A stretch of 22,663 bases of DNA from a virus. Within the stretch, counting starts at the first letter, position 1. Every line of letters starts with the position of its first letter. A model generated the notes under the pieces. That model was not told the DNA's origin. It made no database searches and worked only from the letters and a program-made list of their open reading frames with translations. Below, piece after piece: positions 4,430-10,829 of this stretch. The stretch lies in the IMG/VR virus record IMGVR_UViG_3300021963_000701, positions 1 to 22,663 of that record; one strand, written 5' to 3'. A program made the position numbers and the translations under genes.

Positions 4430-4551
4430 TTTTTAAACTAGTAGAAACTTTGTTAAATAATAATGTGTTTTTGGGTGCATTATGCTACCTCTTGACTATG
4501 GTTCCAGTTATTGGTATAATGATCGTACATTCAAAACACAGCGGGACGTAG
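4426..4551 (+). CDS. 41-aa membrane peptide ending inside tRNA-Pro
   Basis: The frame reads MIFKLVETLLNNNVFLGALC... with a hydrophobic helix (about residues 13-35) and a basic end HSKHSGT. The last three codons and the TAG stop lie within tRNA-Pro (4542-4615); the stop is the conserved tRNA G-TAG-C. A consensus promoter (4492-4520) is embedded in its second half. Start overlap ATGA with the upstream frame supports translation, but the tRNA overlap means a given transcript cannot serve as both mRNA and mature tRNA. Confidence 0.42.
   Translation: MIFKLVETLLNNNVFLGALCYLLTMVPVIGIMIVHSKHSGT
4492..4520 (+). promoter_or_regulatory. Sigma70-type promoter for tRNA-Pro
   Basis: TTGACT (4492-4497), 17 bp, TATAAT (4515-4520). 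The start would fall about 15 bp before tRNA-Pro. It lies inside the small frame 4426-4551. It probably also transcribes the Phd-like gene and the sulfotransferase. Confidence 0.75.
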
Positions 4552-4615
4552 CTCAGTTTGGTAGAGCAGGCGCTTTGGGAGCGTCAGGCCGTAGGTTCAA
4601 ATCCTATCGTCCCGA
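4542..4615 (+). tRNA. tRNA-Pro (anticodon UGG)
   Basis: The acceptor arm CGGGACG/CGTCCCG is perfect with the C1-G72 pair of proline tRNAs. The anticodon stem is GGCGC/GCGTC and the loop TTTGGGA has TGG at 4576-4578. The T-arm is GTAGG/CCTAT. Confidence 0.94.
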
Positions 4616-4639
4616 CTCATAAATCTACTTTATGAAAAA

Positions 4640-4882
4640 ATGAATCAGGAAATCGACCAACTTCAAAAGTTTACAGTAGAAGAGTTTCAAGCAGATTTTG
4701 ATAATCTGATGGATAGAGTAGAAAAGGGAGAGTCCTTTTTAATAACTAGCGAATATGGAAATGCAGTTATAGTTCCATATAAAGAAGTCATCGATATTAT
4801 GGGTGGAGTAGATTTGTCTATACCTACTCCTAGTGATGATGATCTCTTAAAAATTTATAAAGATCATGAAGAAGGATGTTAA
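4640..4882 (+). CDS. Phd/YefM-like antitoxin-fold protein
   Basis: The product is 80 aa. The core FQADFDNLMDRVEKGESFLI followed by TSEYGNAVIVPYKEVID has the pattern of Phd/YefM antitoxins (helix, then a strand-turn-strand like ITRRGKPVAVLVP), then an acidic C-terminus that in the family binds a toxin. No RelE, Doc or other toxin is visible nearby. The next gene is a sulfotransferase overlapping by 7 bp. It may be an orphan antitoxin blocking a host toxin, a transcriptional repressor, or a repurposed small protein. The start at 4640 was chosen because an ATG at 4633 closes after two codons. Confidence 0.65.
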   Translation: MNQEIDQLQKFTVEEFQADFDNLMDRVEKGESFLITSEYGNAVIVPYKEVIDIMGGVDLSIPTPSDDDLLKIYKDHEEGC

Positions 4883-5439
4883 CTCAACAAAAAATCCTCT
4901 TCGTCCATATTCCCAAAACCAGTGGATCTTCAATTACATTTCATTTATCCAGAAAAGGATTAGATAACTGGAAAAGAGACTTGTTAAATTTCAAGCATCA
5001 TGACTCTCTTATTCAGTTATTGCAGAATAATATAATTGATGATAAAGTATTTAAGTTCAGTGTAGTTAGGAATCCATACACGAGAACATATAGTTATTAT
5101 CATCACTTCATGAAAATAAATTCGTGTTCTCTTACACTTAACGATTTTTTGTGGATCATTAAAAGAAAAATTCATTTTAATGAAACTCCATTAATACAAT
5201 ATCCTCAAAATTTTTATATCTTAAATGAAGATGGTAAAATTGGCGTTGATAAACTTTATAGATATGAAAATCTACATGAGTTAGAAATTGATTTAAATTG
5301 TAAGTTTGATAAAATTAATGTGGGAAACTATAAAAAAGATTCCTACTATAAAGATTATACTAATGATAATATAAATTTAGTTAAAGAAATTTTCTTTGAT
5401 GACTTTAAAATTCTTGATTATCCATTAGAATTTTCTTAA
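4876..5439 (+). CDS. Sulfotransferase family protein
   Basis: The product is 187 aa. The N-terminal HIPKTSGSSI (residues 11-20) matches the 5'-phosphosulfate loop of PAPS-dependent sulfotransferases. VVRNPYTRTYSYYHHF (about 63-78) matches the 3'-phosphate-binding R-x-P...S motif. This is the Sulfotransfer_2-like group that sulfates glycans or other carbohydrates. It is short for the family but both PAPS elements are present. It follows the Phd-like gene with a 7-bp overlap. The target is unknown; modification of the surface glycan built by the operon at 7237-15207 is a plausible guess. Codon use is very A/T-rich. Confidence 0.82.
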   Translation: MLTQQKILFVHIPKTSGSSITFHLSRKGLDNWKRDLLNFKHHDSLIQLLQNNIIDDKVFKFSVVRNPYTRTYSYYHHFMKINSCSLTLNDFLWIIKRKIHFNETPLIQYPQNFYILNEDGKIGVDKLYRYENLHELEIDLNCKFDKINVGNYKKDSYYKDYTNDNINLVKEIFFDDFKILDYPLEFS

Positions 5440-5446
5440 TTTTTCT

Positions 5447-5518
5447 GGGAGTATAGCTTAATGGTCAGAGCGGCCTGCTTATAACGGGTTAGTCTGGGTT
5501 CAACTCCCAGTACTCCTA
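5447..5518 (+). tRNA. tRNA-Ile (anticodon UAU), second gene
   Basis: The acceptor arm is GGGAGTA/TACTCCT (one G-U at the end). The anticodon stem is GCCTG/CGGGT and the loop CTTATAA has TAT at 5480-5482. The T-arm is CTGGG/CCCAG. It starts 7 bp after the sulfotransferase stop. Outside the anticodon loop it differs clearly from the UAU tRNA at 827. Confidence 0.9.
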
Positions 5519-5522
5519 CCTC

Positions 5523-5595
5523 GCTCCTTTAGCTATCTGGTGAAAGCAACCGACTCATAATCGGTCTCAGGTGGGTTCGATCCCCTCAAGGAGCA
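5523..5595 (+). tRNA. tRNA-Met (anticodon CAU)
   Basis: The acceptor arm GCTCCTT/AAGGAGC is perfect. The anticodon stem is ACCGA/TCGGT and the loop CTCATAA has CAT at 5556-5558. The T-arm GTGGG/CCCTC has one U-U. The G1-C72 pair makes it an elongator type (or lysidine-modified Ile2). Confidence 0.88.
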
Positions 5596-5596
5596 T

Positions 5597-5619
5597 GGAC
5601 ACTTAATATAGTGTCCTTA
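5597..5619 (+). terminator. Terminator-like hairpin after the last tRNA
   Basis: GGACACT (5597-5603) pairs perfectly with AGTGTCC (5610-5616), followed by TTATT. The T-run is weak and continues into the next promoter's -35 box. Confidence 0.5.
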
Positions 5620-5648
5620 TTGACTTTTACAAGTCAACCCTTTATAAT
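5620..5648 (+). promoter_or_regulatory. Sigma70-type promoter with palindromic -35
   Basis: TTGACT (5620-5625), 17 bp, TATAAT (5643-5648). TTGACTT (5620-5626) and AAGTCAA (5631-5637) form a perfect 7-bp dyad. The predicted start is about 15 bp before the ATG at 5671. Confidence 0.8.
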
Positions 5649-5670
5649 AACAAGGTCAACATTCAAAACA

Positions 5671-5886
5671 ATGACTCTCACTGCTAAATTCAAGAAAGAC
5701 ATTCAAACCCTCCGTGGTGCTGCAAACGGCGAATTCTACCTTGATGTAAAGAATCCGAAACTTTTCAAAAAGGTTCGTCGTTACTATGAAAATGAAGGAG
5801 TAGTATTTTCTGGTGATCCTATGGATGATTATGAAATGCTTATGGAATATGTCTTTAATGATCTTGAGACTGCAGAAGTTGCATGA
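5671..5886 (+). CDS. 71-aa hypothetical phage protein
   Basis: The protein reads MTLTAKFKKDIQTLRGAANG, then a soluble, mildly acidic body ending ETAEVA. It is unrecognised beyond a general likeness to small early proteins of cyanomyoviruses. A longer frame could be read from a GTG at 5611, but that would translate the promoter at 5620-5648, so the ATG at 5671 is the start. The stop overlaps the next start (ATGA, 5883-5886), so the two genes are probably translated together under the strong promoter. Confidence 0.75.
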   Translation: MTLTAKFKKDIQTLRGAANGEFYLDVKNPKLFKKVRRYYENEGVVFSGDPMDDYEMLMEYVFNDLETAEVA

Positions 5887-6128
5887 AAACTAAAGTTATC
5901 CTTGAACGAGAAGGTTTTCGGTTTGTCGAAAAGGGAATTATTGAACTAAACGGCAAACCTGATTATCGCCTTCAAATGCAAGATTATTATTCAAAAAAGT
6001 GGAATGACGTTTATTTGTTTGATAATTCTATGCAATGTTCTCTTGCAATGGAAGATATTGAATATGCAAAATGGTTAACAAACCAACCTTGTTATATTGA
6101 TCCAGATGATATTGAATATTGGGAATAG
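5883..6128 (+). CDS. 81-aa hypothetical phage protein
   Basis: The sequence is MKTKVILEREGFRFVEKGII... with a mixed beta-rich body and an acidic end (YIDPDDIEYWE). No family is recognised. It is translationally coupled to the 71-aa gene upstream by an ATGA overlap. It is 6 bp before the oxygenase gene at 6135, so the three form one early operon. Confidence 0.72.
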   Translation: MKTKVILEREGFRFVEKGIIELNGKPDYRLQMQDYYSKKWNDVYLFDNSMQCSLAMEDIEYAKWLTNQPCYIDPDDIEYWE

Positions 6129-6134
6129 ATTAAA

Positions 6135-6782
6135 ATGTTTGCAAATATAGAAAAGGTAAATGTTTTACCTGAAACTATAATTAAACTTAGTTATAACTTT
6201 AGTTTCGAAAGAACACTAAAAACTAAATGTGATGAAACTATTGGGTATTCTAGTAATCATACTGAAAAAGTCCCTCTAGAGCATGGAAACGCTACCTCAA
6301 CTGTCCTACATAATGTGAATGGCCAACCACATACCTGGACAGAAAATAAAAGGTTTGTTGAATTTTTATATGCAAACATTCCTGCTATTTTAAATGAGTT
6401 TCAATTAATTGAACAACCAATTTCAATAGTTCAATCTTGGATCAATCGTCATTCTACGGGTGGAGAAACTTTAGAACATAACCATCATTCAGTTGATTTG
6501 GTTGTTAGTTCTTACTTGTTTTGTCCACCAAACAGTGGTAATTTGTTGATCAGAGATCCTCTGGAGTATCATAACTGGTGTAGTTTTAGGAAACCATCTC
6601 CAAGTGAAAAGTATCCTTATCCTTGGTTAGAAGTTCCTGTAAAAACAAATGATGTTTTAATTTTTCCTGGTTGGTTAATGCACAAAACAGAAAAAAGTAA
6701 AACTGAAGTTGATAGATACGTAATGACTATTAACCTAAAGTATGGAATGACGGACCCGATGATGAGTCCCGGTATGACTTAA
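6135..6782 (+). CDS. 2OG-Fe(II) oxygenase-like protein
   Basis: The product is 215 aa. It has the layout of the phage 2OG-Fe(II) oxygenase family (related to prolyl hydroxylases): an H-x-H metal cluster in LEHNHHSVDLVVSSYLF (His115/His117), a second-strand GNLLIRDPLE, and a distal DVLIFPGWLMHKTE (His183) with DRYVMTINL (Arg194 for 2-oxoglutarate). These would bind iron and co-substrate to hydroxylate an unknown protein or small molecule. Many T4-like cyanophages carry several such genes; a second is at 16062-16697. It ends the operon started at 5620, together with the small membrane gene at 6813. Confidence 0.75.
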   Translation: MFANIEKVNVLPETIIKLSYNFSFERTLKTKCDETIGYSSNHTEKVPLEHGNATSTVLHNVNGQPHTWTENKRFVEFLYANIPAILNEFQLIEQPISIVQSWINRHSTGGETLEHNHHSVDLVVSSYLFCPPNSGNLLIRDPLEYHNWCSFRKPSPSEKYPYPWLEVPVKTNDVLIFPGWLMHKTEKSKTEVDRYVMTINLKYGMTDPMMSPGMT

Positions 6783-6812
6783 AACTAGCCCTGGTCGGGA
6801 GCAAAACCCCTC

Positions 6813-7046
6813 ATGTCTAAAACTAGTGTCTTAAGATACATTGGTAATATTCTTCTCATACTTGGTTATCAAATCATGCTTTGGGGAGATTTTAAATATG
6901 GGTTGTTGGTAAAGTTTATTGGTGGCGCTTTAACAATACCATTTGCAATTAAATTAAGACTCTATGATGTTTTAGTTTTATGCGTTTTCTTTTCAGTTAA
7001 CGAGATTGCAAAATTAACCCAACTTTTCCTAGTTAGTACAAACTAG
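6813..7046 (+). CDS. Small polytopic membrane protein
   Basis: The product is 77 aa and mostly hydrophobic. About three membrane segments are predicted: residues 9-24 (IGNILLILGYQIML), 30-48 (LLVKFIGGALTIPFAI) and 51-73 (YDVLVLCVFFSVNEIAKL). No family is recognised; I believe homologues occur in other cyanophages near host-metabolism genes. It starts 30 bp after the oxygenase. The transcript ends at the terminator at 7174-7202. Confidence 0.65.
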   Translation: MSKTSVLRYIGNILLILGYQIMLWGDFKYGLLVKFIGGALTIPFAIKLRLYDVLVLCVFFSVNEIAKLTQLFLVSTN

Positions 7047-7060
7047 GTGGTGGAGTCAAA

Positions 7061-7165
7061 ATGACCCCTATGAGTTTCTTGCTTCTCTCAAGAGCAAGTG
7101 GTGCGGATGGGACTCTCTCCCGCCTGGTTTCCAATTTCCAGATAAAGAATTGGTGGCGAGCCTGA
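7061..7165 (+). CDS. Possible 34-aa peptide in the 3' leader region
   Basis: An ATG frame (MTPMSFLLLSRASGADGTLS... to WWRA) fills most of the gap between the membrane gene and the terminator. It is unrecognised. A purine-rich GGTGGTGGAG precedes it. GC content is higher than in neighbours, and there are inverted segments such as GGGA/TCCC near 7109-7121. It may be a structured 3' untranslated region or small RNA instead of a coding gene. Confidence 0.3.
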   Translation: MTPMSFLLLSRASGADGTLSRLVSNFQIKNWWRA

Positions 7166-7173
7166 GCTACCTA

Positions 7174-7202
7174 AGAGGAGTTGCATAAACTCCTCTTTTT
7201 TT
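7174..7202 (+). terminator. Strong terminator overlapping the next promoter
   Basis: AGAGGAGTT (7174-7182) pairs perfectly with AACTCCTCT (7188-7196) over a 5-nt loop, followed by a run of Ts to 7202. The -35 box of the next promoter (7181-7186) starts in the stem and fills the loop. Confidence 0.9.
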
Positions 7203-7209
7203 GTATAAT
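7181..7209 (+). promoter_or_regulatory. Sigma70-type promoter of the glycan operon
   Basis: TTGCAT (7181-7186), 17 bp, TATAAT (7204-7209). The spacer contains the T-run of the terminator. It is the only promoter seen ahead of the eight-kilobase glycan operon, whose genes are nearly all overlapped or abutting. Confidence 0.75.
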
Positions 7210-7236
7210 ACATACTACAGAGATTATTAATTCTTT

Positions 7237-8283
7237 ATGAGTCAATATGTAAAGAAAGCACTTGTTCTTGGTGCTGGTGGTTTCATTGGAAGTCACATGG
7301 TAAAAAGACTACGCGCCGAAGGTTATTGGGTACGTGGTGTAGATTTAAAATATCCAGAGTTTTCTGATACGGAAGCAAACGAATTTGTTATTGGAGATCT
7401 AAGAGATATTACTTTTGTTGAGCGTGTAATTCAATATAAAGGAGATCGTGGAAACTTCTATCATTTTGTTCCTTCACGTTATCTCCAAGCATTTGATGAG
7501 ATCTATCAGTTTGCTGCTGATATGGGTGGCGCAGGTTTCGTCTTTACTGGTGAAAACGATGCTGATATCATGCATAACTCGTCACAAATTAATCTTAATG
7601 TTCTTGAATCTGTAAGGAAGTTCAATGATTTCCTAGGAAAGAACGTTACCAAAATTTTCTATTCTGGATCTGCCTGTATGTATCCAGAGTATAATCAACT
7701 AGATCCTGATAATCCCGATTGCCGTGAAGAATCAGCATATCCCGCAGCACCCGATTCTGAATATGGTTGGGAGAAATTGTTCTCAGAGCGGTTGTTTTTC
7801 GCTTATCATCGTAATTATGGGATCCCTGTTCGGGTTGCTAGGTATCATAATATCTTTGGACCAGAAGGAACTTGGGAAGGAGGTAGAGAAAAAGCACCAG
7901 CAGCAATCTGCCGTAAGGTCGCCTATCTTCCAGAGGAAGGTGGATCCGTCGAGGTGTGGGGAGATGGCTTACAAACTCGTTCCTTCCTGTATATTGATGA
8001 ATGCATCGAAGCAACCCGTAGAATGATGGATAGTGATTTCATCGGACCTGTTAATATTGGTTCAGAAGAAATGGTAACTATCAATCAACTTGTAGATACT
8101 GCTGCTAAAGTTGCTGGTAAGGTTGTAGAAAAGAATCATATTGATGGACCTCTTGGAGTTCGTGGTCGCAACTCTAACAATGATCTTATCCGCGAAAAAC
8201 TCGGTTGGGATTATTCTCAACCACTCGAAGAAGGTATTCGCAAAACCTATAATTGGATCTCTGAACAAATCGCTAAGAAATAA
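7237..8283 (+). CDS. GDP-mannose 3,5-epimerase
   Basis: The product is 348 aa, a short-chain dehydrogenase/reductase epimerase. The NAD site GAGGFIGS is at 12-19. The best match by eye is plant GDP-D-mannose 3',5'-epimerase: SACMYPE with Cys147, the YGWEK pair Tyr176/Lys180, the diagnostic GTWEGGREKAPAAICRK with Lys219, QTRSFLYIDE with Arg248, and GVRGRNS near residue 308. Cys-Tyr-Lys-Lys spacings (29, 4, 39) equal those I recall for the Arabidopsis enzyme. The enzyme inverts C3 and C5 of GDP-mannose to GDP-L-galactose (with some GDP-L-gulose). It is first in the glycan operon and presumably supplies an L-sugar donor to the transferases downstream. No GDP-mannose dehydratase for GDP-fucose is visible. 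Confidence 0.85.
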   Translation: MSQYVKKALVLGAGGFIGSHMVKRLRAEGYWVRGVDLKYPEFSDTEANEFVIGDLRDITFVERVIQYKGDRGNFYHFVPSRYLQAFDEIYQFAADMGGAGFVFTGENDADIMHNSSQINLNVLESVRKFNDFLGKNVTKIFYSGSACMYPEYNQLDPDNPDCREESAYPAAPDSEYGWEKLFSERLFFAYHRNYGIPVRVARYHNIFGPEGTWEGGREKAPAAICRKVAYLPEEGGSVEVWGDGLQTRSFLYIDECIEATRRMMDSDFIGPVNIGSEEMVTINQLVDTAAKVAGKVVEKNHIDGPLGVRGRNSNNDLIREKLGWDYSQPLEEGIRKTYNWISEQIAKK

Positions 8284-8287
8284 AAAA

Positions 8288-9106
8288 ATGAAAGTAATAT
8301 CTAATTTTTCATCAAATTATCCTGAAGATCCTATTAGATTTTTTAATTTTGAGGAATTTGAAGAAAAGGCAAACGACTGTCTTCTCTTCATCGGATGCAA
8401 TCCAGATGAAAGTGTAAAGATTCCGTCAGATATTCCTAAGATTCTATTTTCAACTGAAGAACAATATAATCCAGAGTATCAAAATAATGATCCATTTAAA
8501 ACTGATACTTATGTTCCATATGTAGATAAGATCCTTACAATTTGTGATTCCAAAGTTACAAAAAGAGAAAAAAGACAGAATGTATTTTTTCCCTTTAATA
8601 AGGATATGATTCCAGAACCAACTGAAAAAATTTACGATGTAATCTATACTGGATTCGCTAACATTCCTCACGTTCAAGAATTAACCAGTATTATATCAAA
8701 ATTTAATTATAGGTTTGTTTCTTTCTCTAGACAGACAGGAAAAGAAACAGATATCAATGCGACATACTCAGAAAAACTTAAATTGGTTGCTCAGAGTAAA
8801 TGTTCTATTGTTCACAACCTTCTTAGTTGTGGTACTCCTCAACTTAAGAGTAGGCCTTTTGAAGCAGCGTTTTCAAAAACATTAATGTTAGTTTTAAAAG
8901 ATGAGTATAATGTAATTGAAGAATGGTTTACTCCTGGTGAAGATTTTATCTATTTTGATACTCAAGAAGGTCTAGCAGAGTTGATTGAAACTACAACAAA
9001 GAACTATTCTGACTATTCAAATATTATCGAGAGTGCTTATAATAAAGCAGTCAATGAATATACTACAGAAAAGTTTATTGAAAAATATATTGGTTTTAAG
9101 AAATGA
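8288..9106 (+). CDS. CgeB/YkvP-like glycosyltransferase
   Basis: The product is 272 aa. The C-terminal half has the signature of GT-B glycosyltransferases of the Glyco_trans_1_2 / CgeB group: SKCSIVHNLLSCGTPQLKSR, then PFEAAFSKTLMLVLKDEYNV and a glutamate-containing PGEDFIYFDTQEGLAELIE segment. The N-terminal half (LLFIGCNPDESVKIPSDIPK, then a DVIYTGF) fits the acceptor domain. It would transfer a sugar from a nucleotide donor onto the growing glycan. It starts 4 bp after the epimerase stop; the ATG at 8288 was chosen since earlier in-frame codons lie inside that gene. The stop overlaps the next ATG (ATGA). Confidence 0.72.
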   Translation: MKVISNFSSNYPEDPIRFFNFEEFEEKANDCLLFIGCNPDESVKIPSDIPKILFSTEEQYNPEYQNNDPFKTDTYVPYVDKILTICDSKVTKREKRQNVFFPFNKDMIPEPTEKIYDVIYTGFANIPHVQELTSIISKFNYRFVSFSRQTGKETDINATYSEKLKLVAQSKCSIVHNLLSCGTPQLKSRPFEAAFSKTLMLVLKDEYNVIEEWFTPGEDFIYFDTQEGLAELIETTTKNYSDYSNIIESAYNKAVNEYTTEKFIEKYIGFKK

Positions 9107-10017
9107 AAAAATTTATTGTAACTACAACTATAAATCCTCCAACAGAAGCAACAATTAAGTACTCTCAGAAAACTGATTGGACTTTGATTGTTGTTGGGGA
9201 TACTAAAACACCTCATCAAGAATATGAAAAATTAAATTGCATCTATTTGCATCCAGATGAACAAGAACAAAAGTATCAAGAATTATCTGATACTATTGGA
9301 TGGAAATCCATTCAAAGAAGGAATATTGGATTTGTAGAAGCATATAATTTGGGTGCAGATATTGTAGCTACAGTAGATGATGACAATATCCCTTATGATA
9401 ATTGGGGAGAAGATCTTTACATCGGTCAAGAAATTGAATGTGATTTATATGAACCCACGTTACATGATGTGTTTGATCCTCTTTCCATTACTCAAAGGAA
9501 TGAAGTTTGGCATCGTGGATACCCAATAGAATATGTACCAACTCGGCATAATGTCGAATACAAAGGGAAAATTAAAAGAAAAGTATTAGTACAAGCAGAT
9601 CTTTGGGATGGAGATCCTGATATTGACGCATTAGCAAGACTTTCTATTAAACCAATAGTGAAGTATTCTGATGTAACATCTCCATATTGTTCAAATAAAA
9701 TTTCACCATTCAATAGTCAAAATACTTTTCTTGCTAGAGAAGTAATTCCATTTTATTCAGTATTACCTCATGTTGGTAGAATGGACGATATCTGGGGTGG
9801 ATATATACTACAACATTATTTTCCAAACTCTGTTATCTATAATAGAGCATCTGTTTATCAAGATAGAAATGTTCAAGATCTAATTACAAACCTTGAAAAA
9901 GAAGTAATAGGATATAGAAATACTTTAAATTTAATTAAAGATTTGGAAAATTACGTTAATTATCTTCCAAAAGAAACCCAAGAATATTGGGATGTTTATC
10001 GTAGAGTTTTTGAATGA
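9103..10017 (+). CDS. STELLO/DUF288-like glycosyltransferase
   Basis: The product is 304 aa. The opening KFIVTTTINPPTEATIKY, then DWTLIVVGDTKTP, GWKSIQRRNIGFVEAYNLGA and the acidic ATVDDDNIPYD follow the order seen in eukaryotic DUF288/STELLO proteins, which are GT-A-like. DDDN near residue 92-95 would be the metal/nucleotide-sugar site. A late GRMDDIWGGYIL segment resembles the catalytic-base region of GT-A enzymes. STELLO proteins act in plant Golgi glycan assembly; a phage version implies polysaccharide synthesis but the donor is unknown. ATGA overlaps couple it to the previous gene. Confidence 0.68.
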   Translation: MKKFIVTTTINPPTEATIKYSQKTDWTLIVVGDTKTPHQEYEKLNCIYLHPDEQEQKYQELSDTIGWKSIQRRNIGFVEAYNLGADIVATVDDDNIPYDNWGEDLYIGQEIECDLYEPTLHDVFDPLSITQRNEVWHRGYPIEYVPTRHNVEYKGKIKRKVLVQADLWDGDPDIDALARLSIKPIVKYSDVTSPYCSNKISPFNSQNTFLAREVIPFYSVLPHVGRMDDIWGGYILQHYFPNSVIYNRASVYQDRNVQDLITNLEKEVIGYRNTLNLIKDLENYVNYLPKETQEYWDVYRRVFE

Positions 10018-10018
10018 T

Positions 10019-10822
10019 ATGATTTCTTTTAATAATATTGGTAATCTGGGTAGACTAGCGAACCAGATGTTTCAATATGCTTCTTTGAAGGGCATAGCAA
10101 AAAATAGAGGATTTGATTATTGCATTCCTCCTAAAGATGCATTTGGTGCTTTGGATACTTTGGTAAGAAGATCTGATACAAACTTATATGAATGTTTTGA
10201 TATTCAGTGCGAAAGATATGGGATAACTCAATATAAAAACAGAGAAGAATCTACATTTTCTTTTGATGAAGATCTGTTTAATAACTGTGATGATGAGACA
10301 AATATAAACGGTTATTTTCAAACTGAGAAATATTTCAAAAATATCGAAACAGAAATCAGAAAAGAATTCATCTTCAAAGATGAAATATACACTCCAACAA
10401 AAGAAAAATTTGATGAATTTTTTCCAGGAACAAAAGTAATTTCACTTCATATTCGTAGAGGTGATTATGTTACTAATCCAAATCATCCAGTTCAACCATT
10501 AGAGTATTATCAGAAAGCTTTAAGTTTGTTAGATGAAAACGTTCCAGTTTTGATTTTATCTGATGATCCAAAATGGTGTAATAATCAAAAAATGTTTGAG
10601 GACGACCGATTTTTTGTATCTGATCTTGGAAATAGCAATGTAGATCTTTGTTTAATGACTATGTGTAATTATCATATTATTGCTAATAGTTCTTTTAGTT
10701 GGTGGGGATCTTGGTTAGCTAAGAGTGAAAAAACTATAGCGCCAAAACTATGGTTTGGTGATAGACTATCAAGAGAAAAAGATACGAAAGATATCTATTT
10801 GGAAGATTGGATTGTTATTTGA
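10019..10822 (+). CDS. GT11 alpha-1,2-fucosyltransferase-like
   Basis: The product is 267 aa. All three GT11 hallmarks are present: the N-terminal GRLANQMFQYA (11-21), the GDP-sugar-binding HIRRGDYV (144-151), and ANSSFSWWGSWL (222-233). GT11 enzymes (such as FUT1/FUT2 and bacterial WbiQ/FutC) add alpha-1,2-linked L-fucose to a galactose, making H-type structures. The start is the ATG one base after the previous stop; an ATG at 10014 closes after two codons. In this operon the visible GDP-sugar enzyme makes GDP-L-galactose, a 6-hydroxy analogue of GDP-L-fucose, so the enzyme might use that donor or host GDP-fucose. Length is normal for bacterial GT11. Confidence 0.88.
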   Translation: MISFNNIGNLGRLANQMFQYASLKGIAKNRGFDYCIPPKDAFGALDTLVRRSDTNLYECFDIQCERYGITQYKNREESTFSFDEDLFNNCDDETNINGYFQTEKYFKNIETEIRKEFIFKDEIYTPTKEKFDEFFPGTKVISLHIRRGDYVTNPNHPVQPLEYYQKALSLLDENVPVLILSDDPKWCNNQKMFEDDRFFVSDLGNSNVDLCLMTMCNYHIIANSSFSWWGSWLAKSEKTIAPKLWFGDRLSREKDTKDIYLEDWIVI

Positions 10823-10829
10823 GGTAAGT

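Noticed and set aside
4616-5446. Search for a toxin partner of the Phd-like protein
   Set aside because: Only the sulfotransferase follows; its PAPS motifs exclude RelE/Doc/YoeB type toxins.
9618-9645. Promoter-like TTGACG-16-TATTAA inside the STELLO-like gene
   Set aside because: It is in the middle of a coding gene with no start following it; A/T-rich coding sequence produces such matches by chance.
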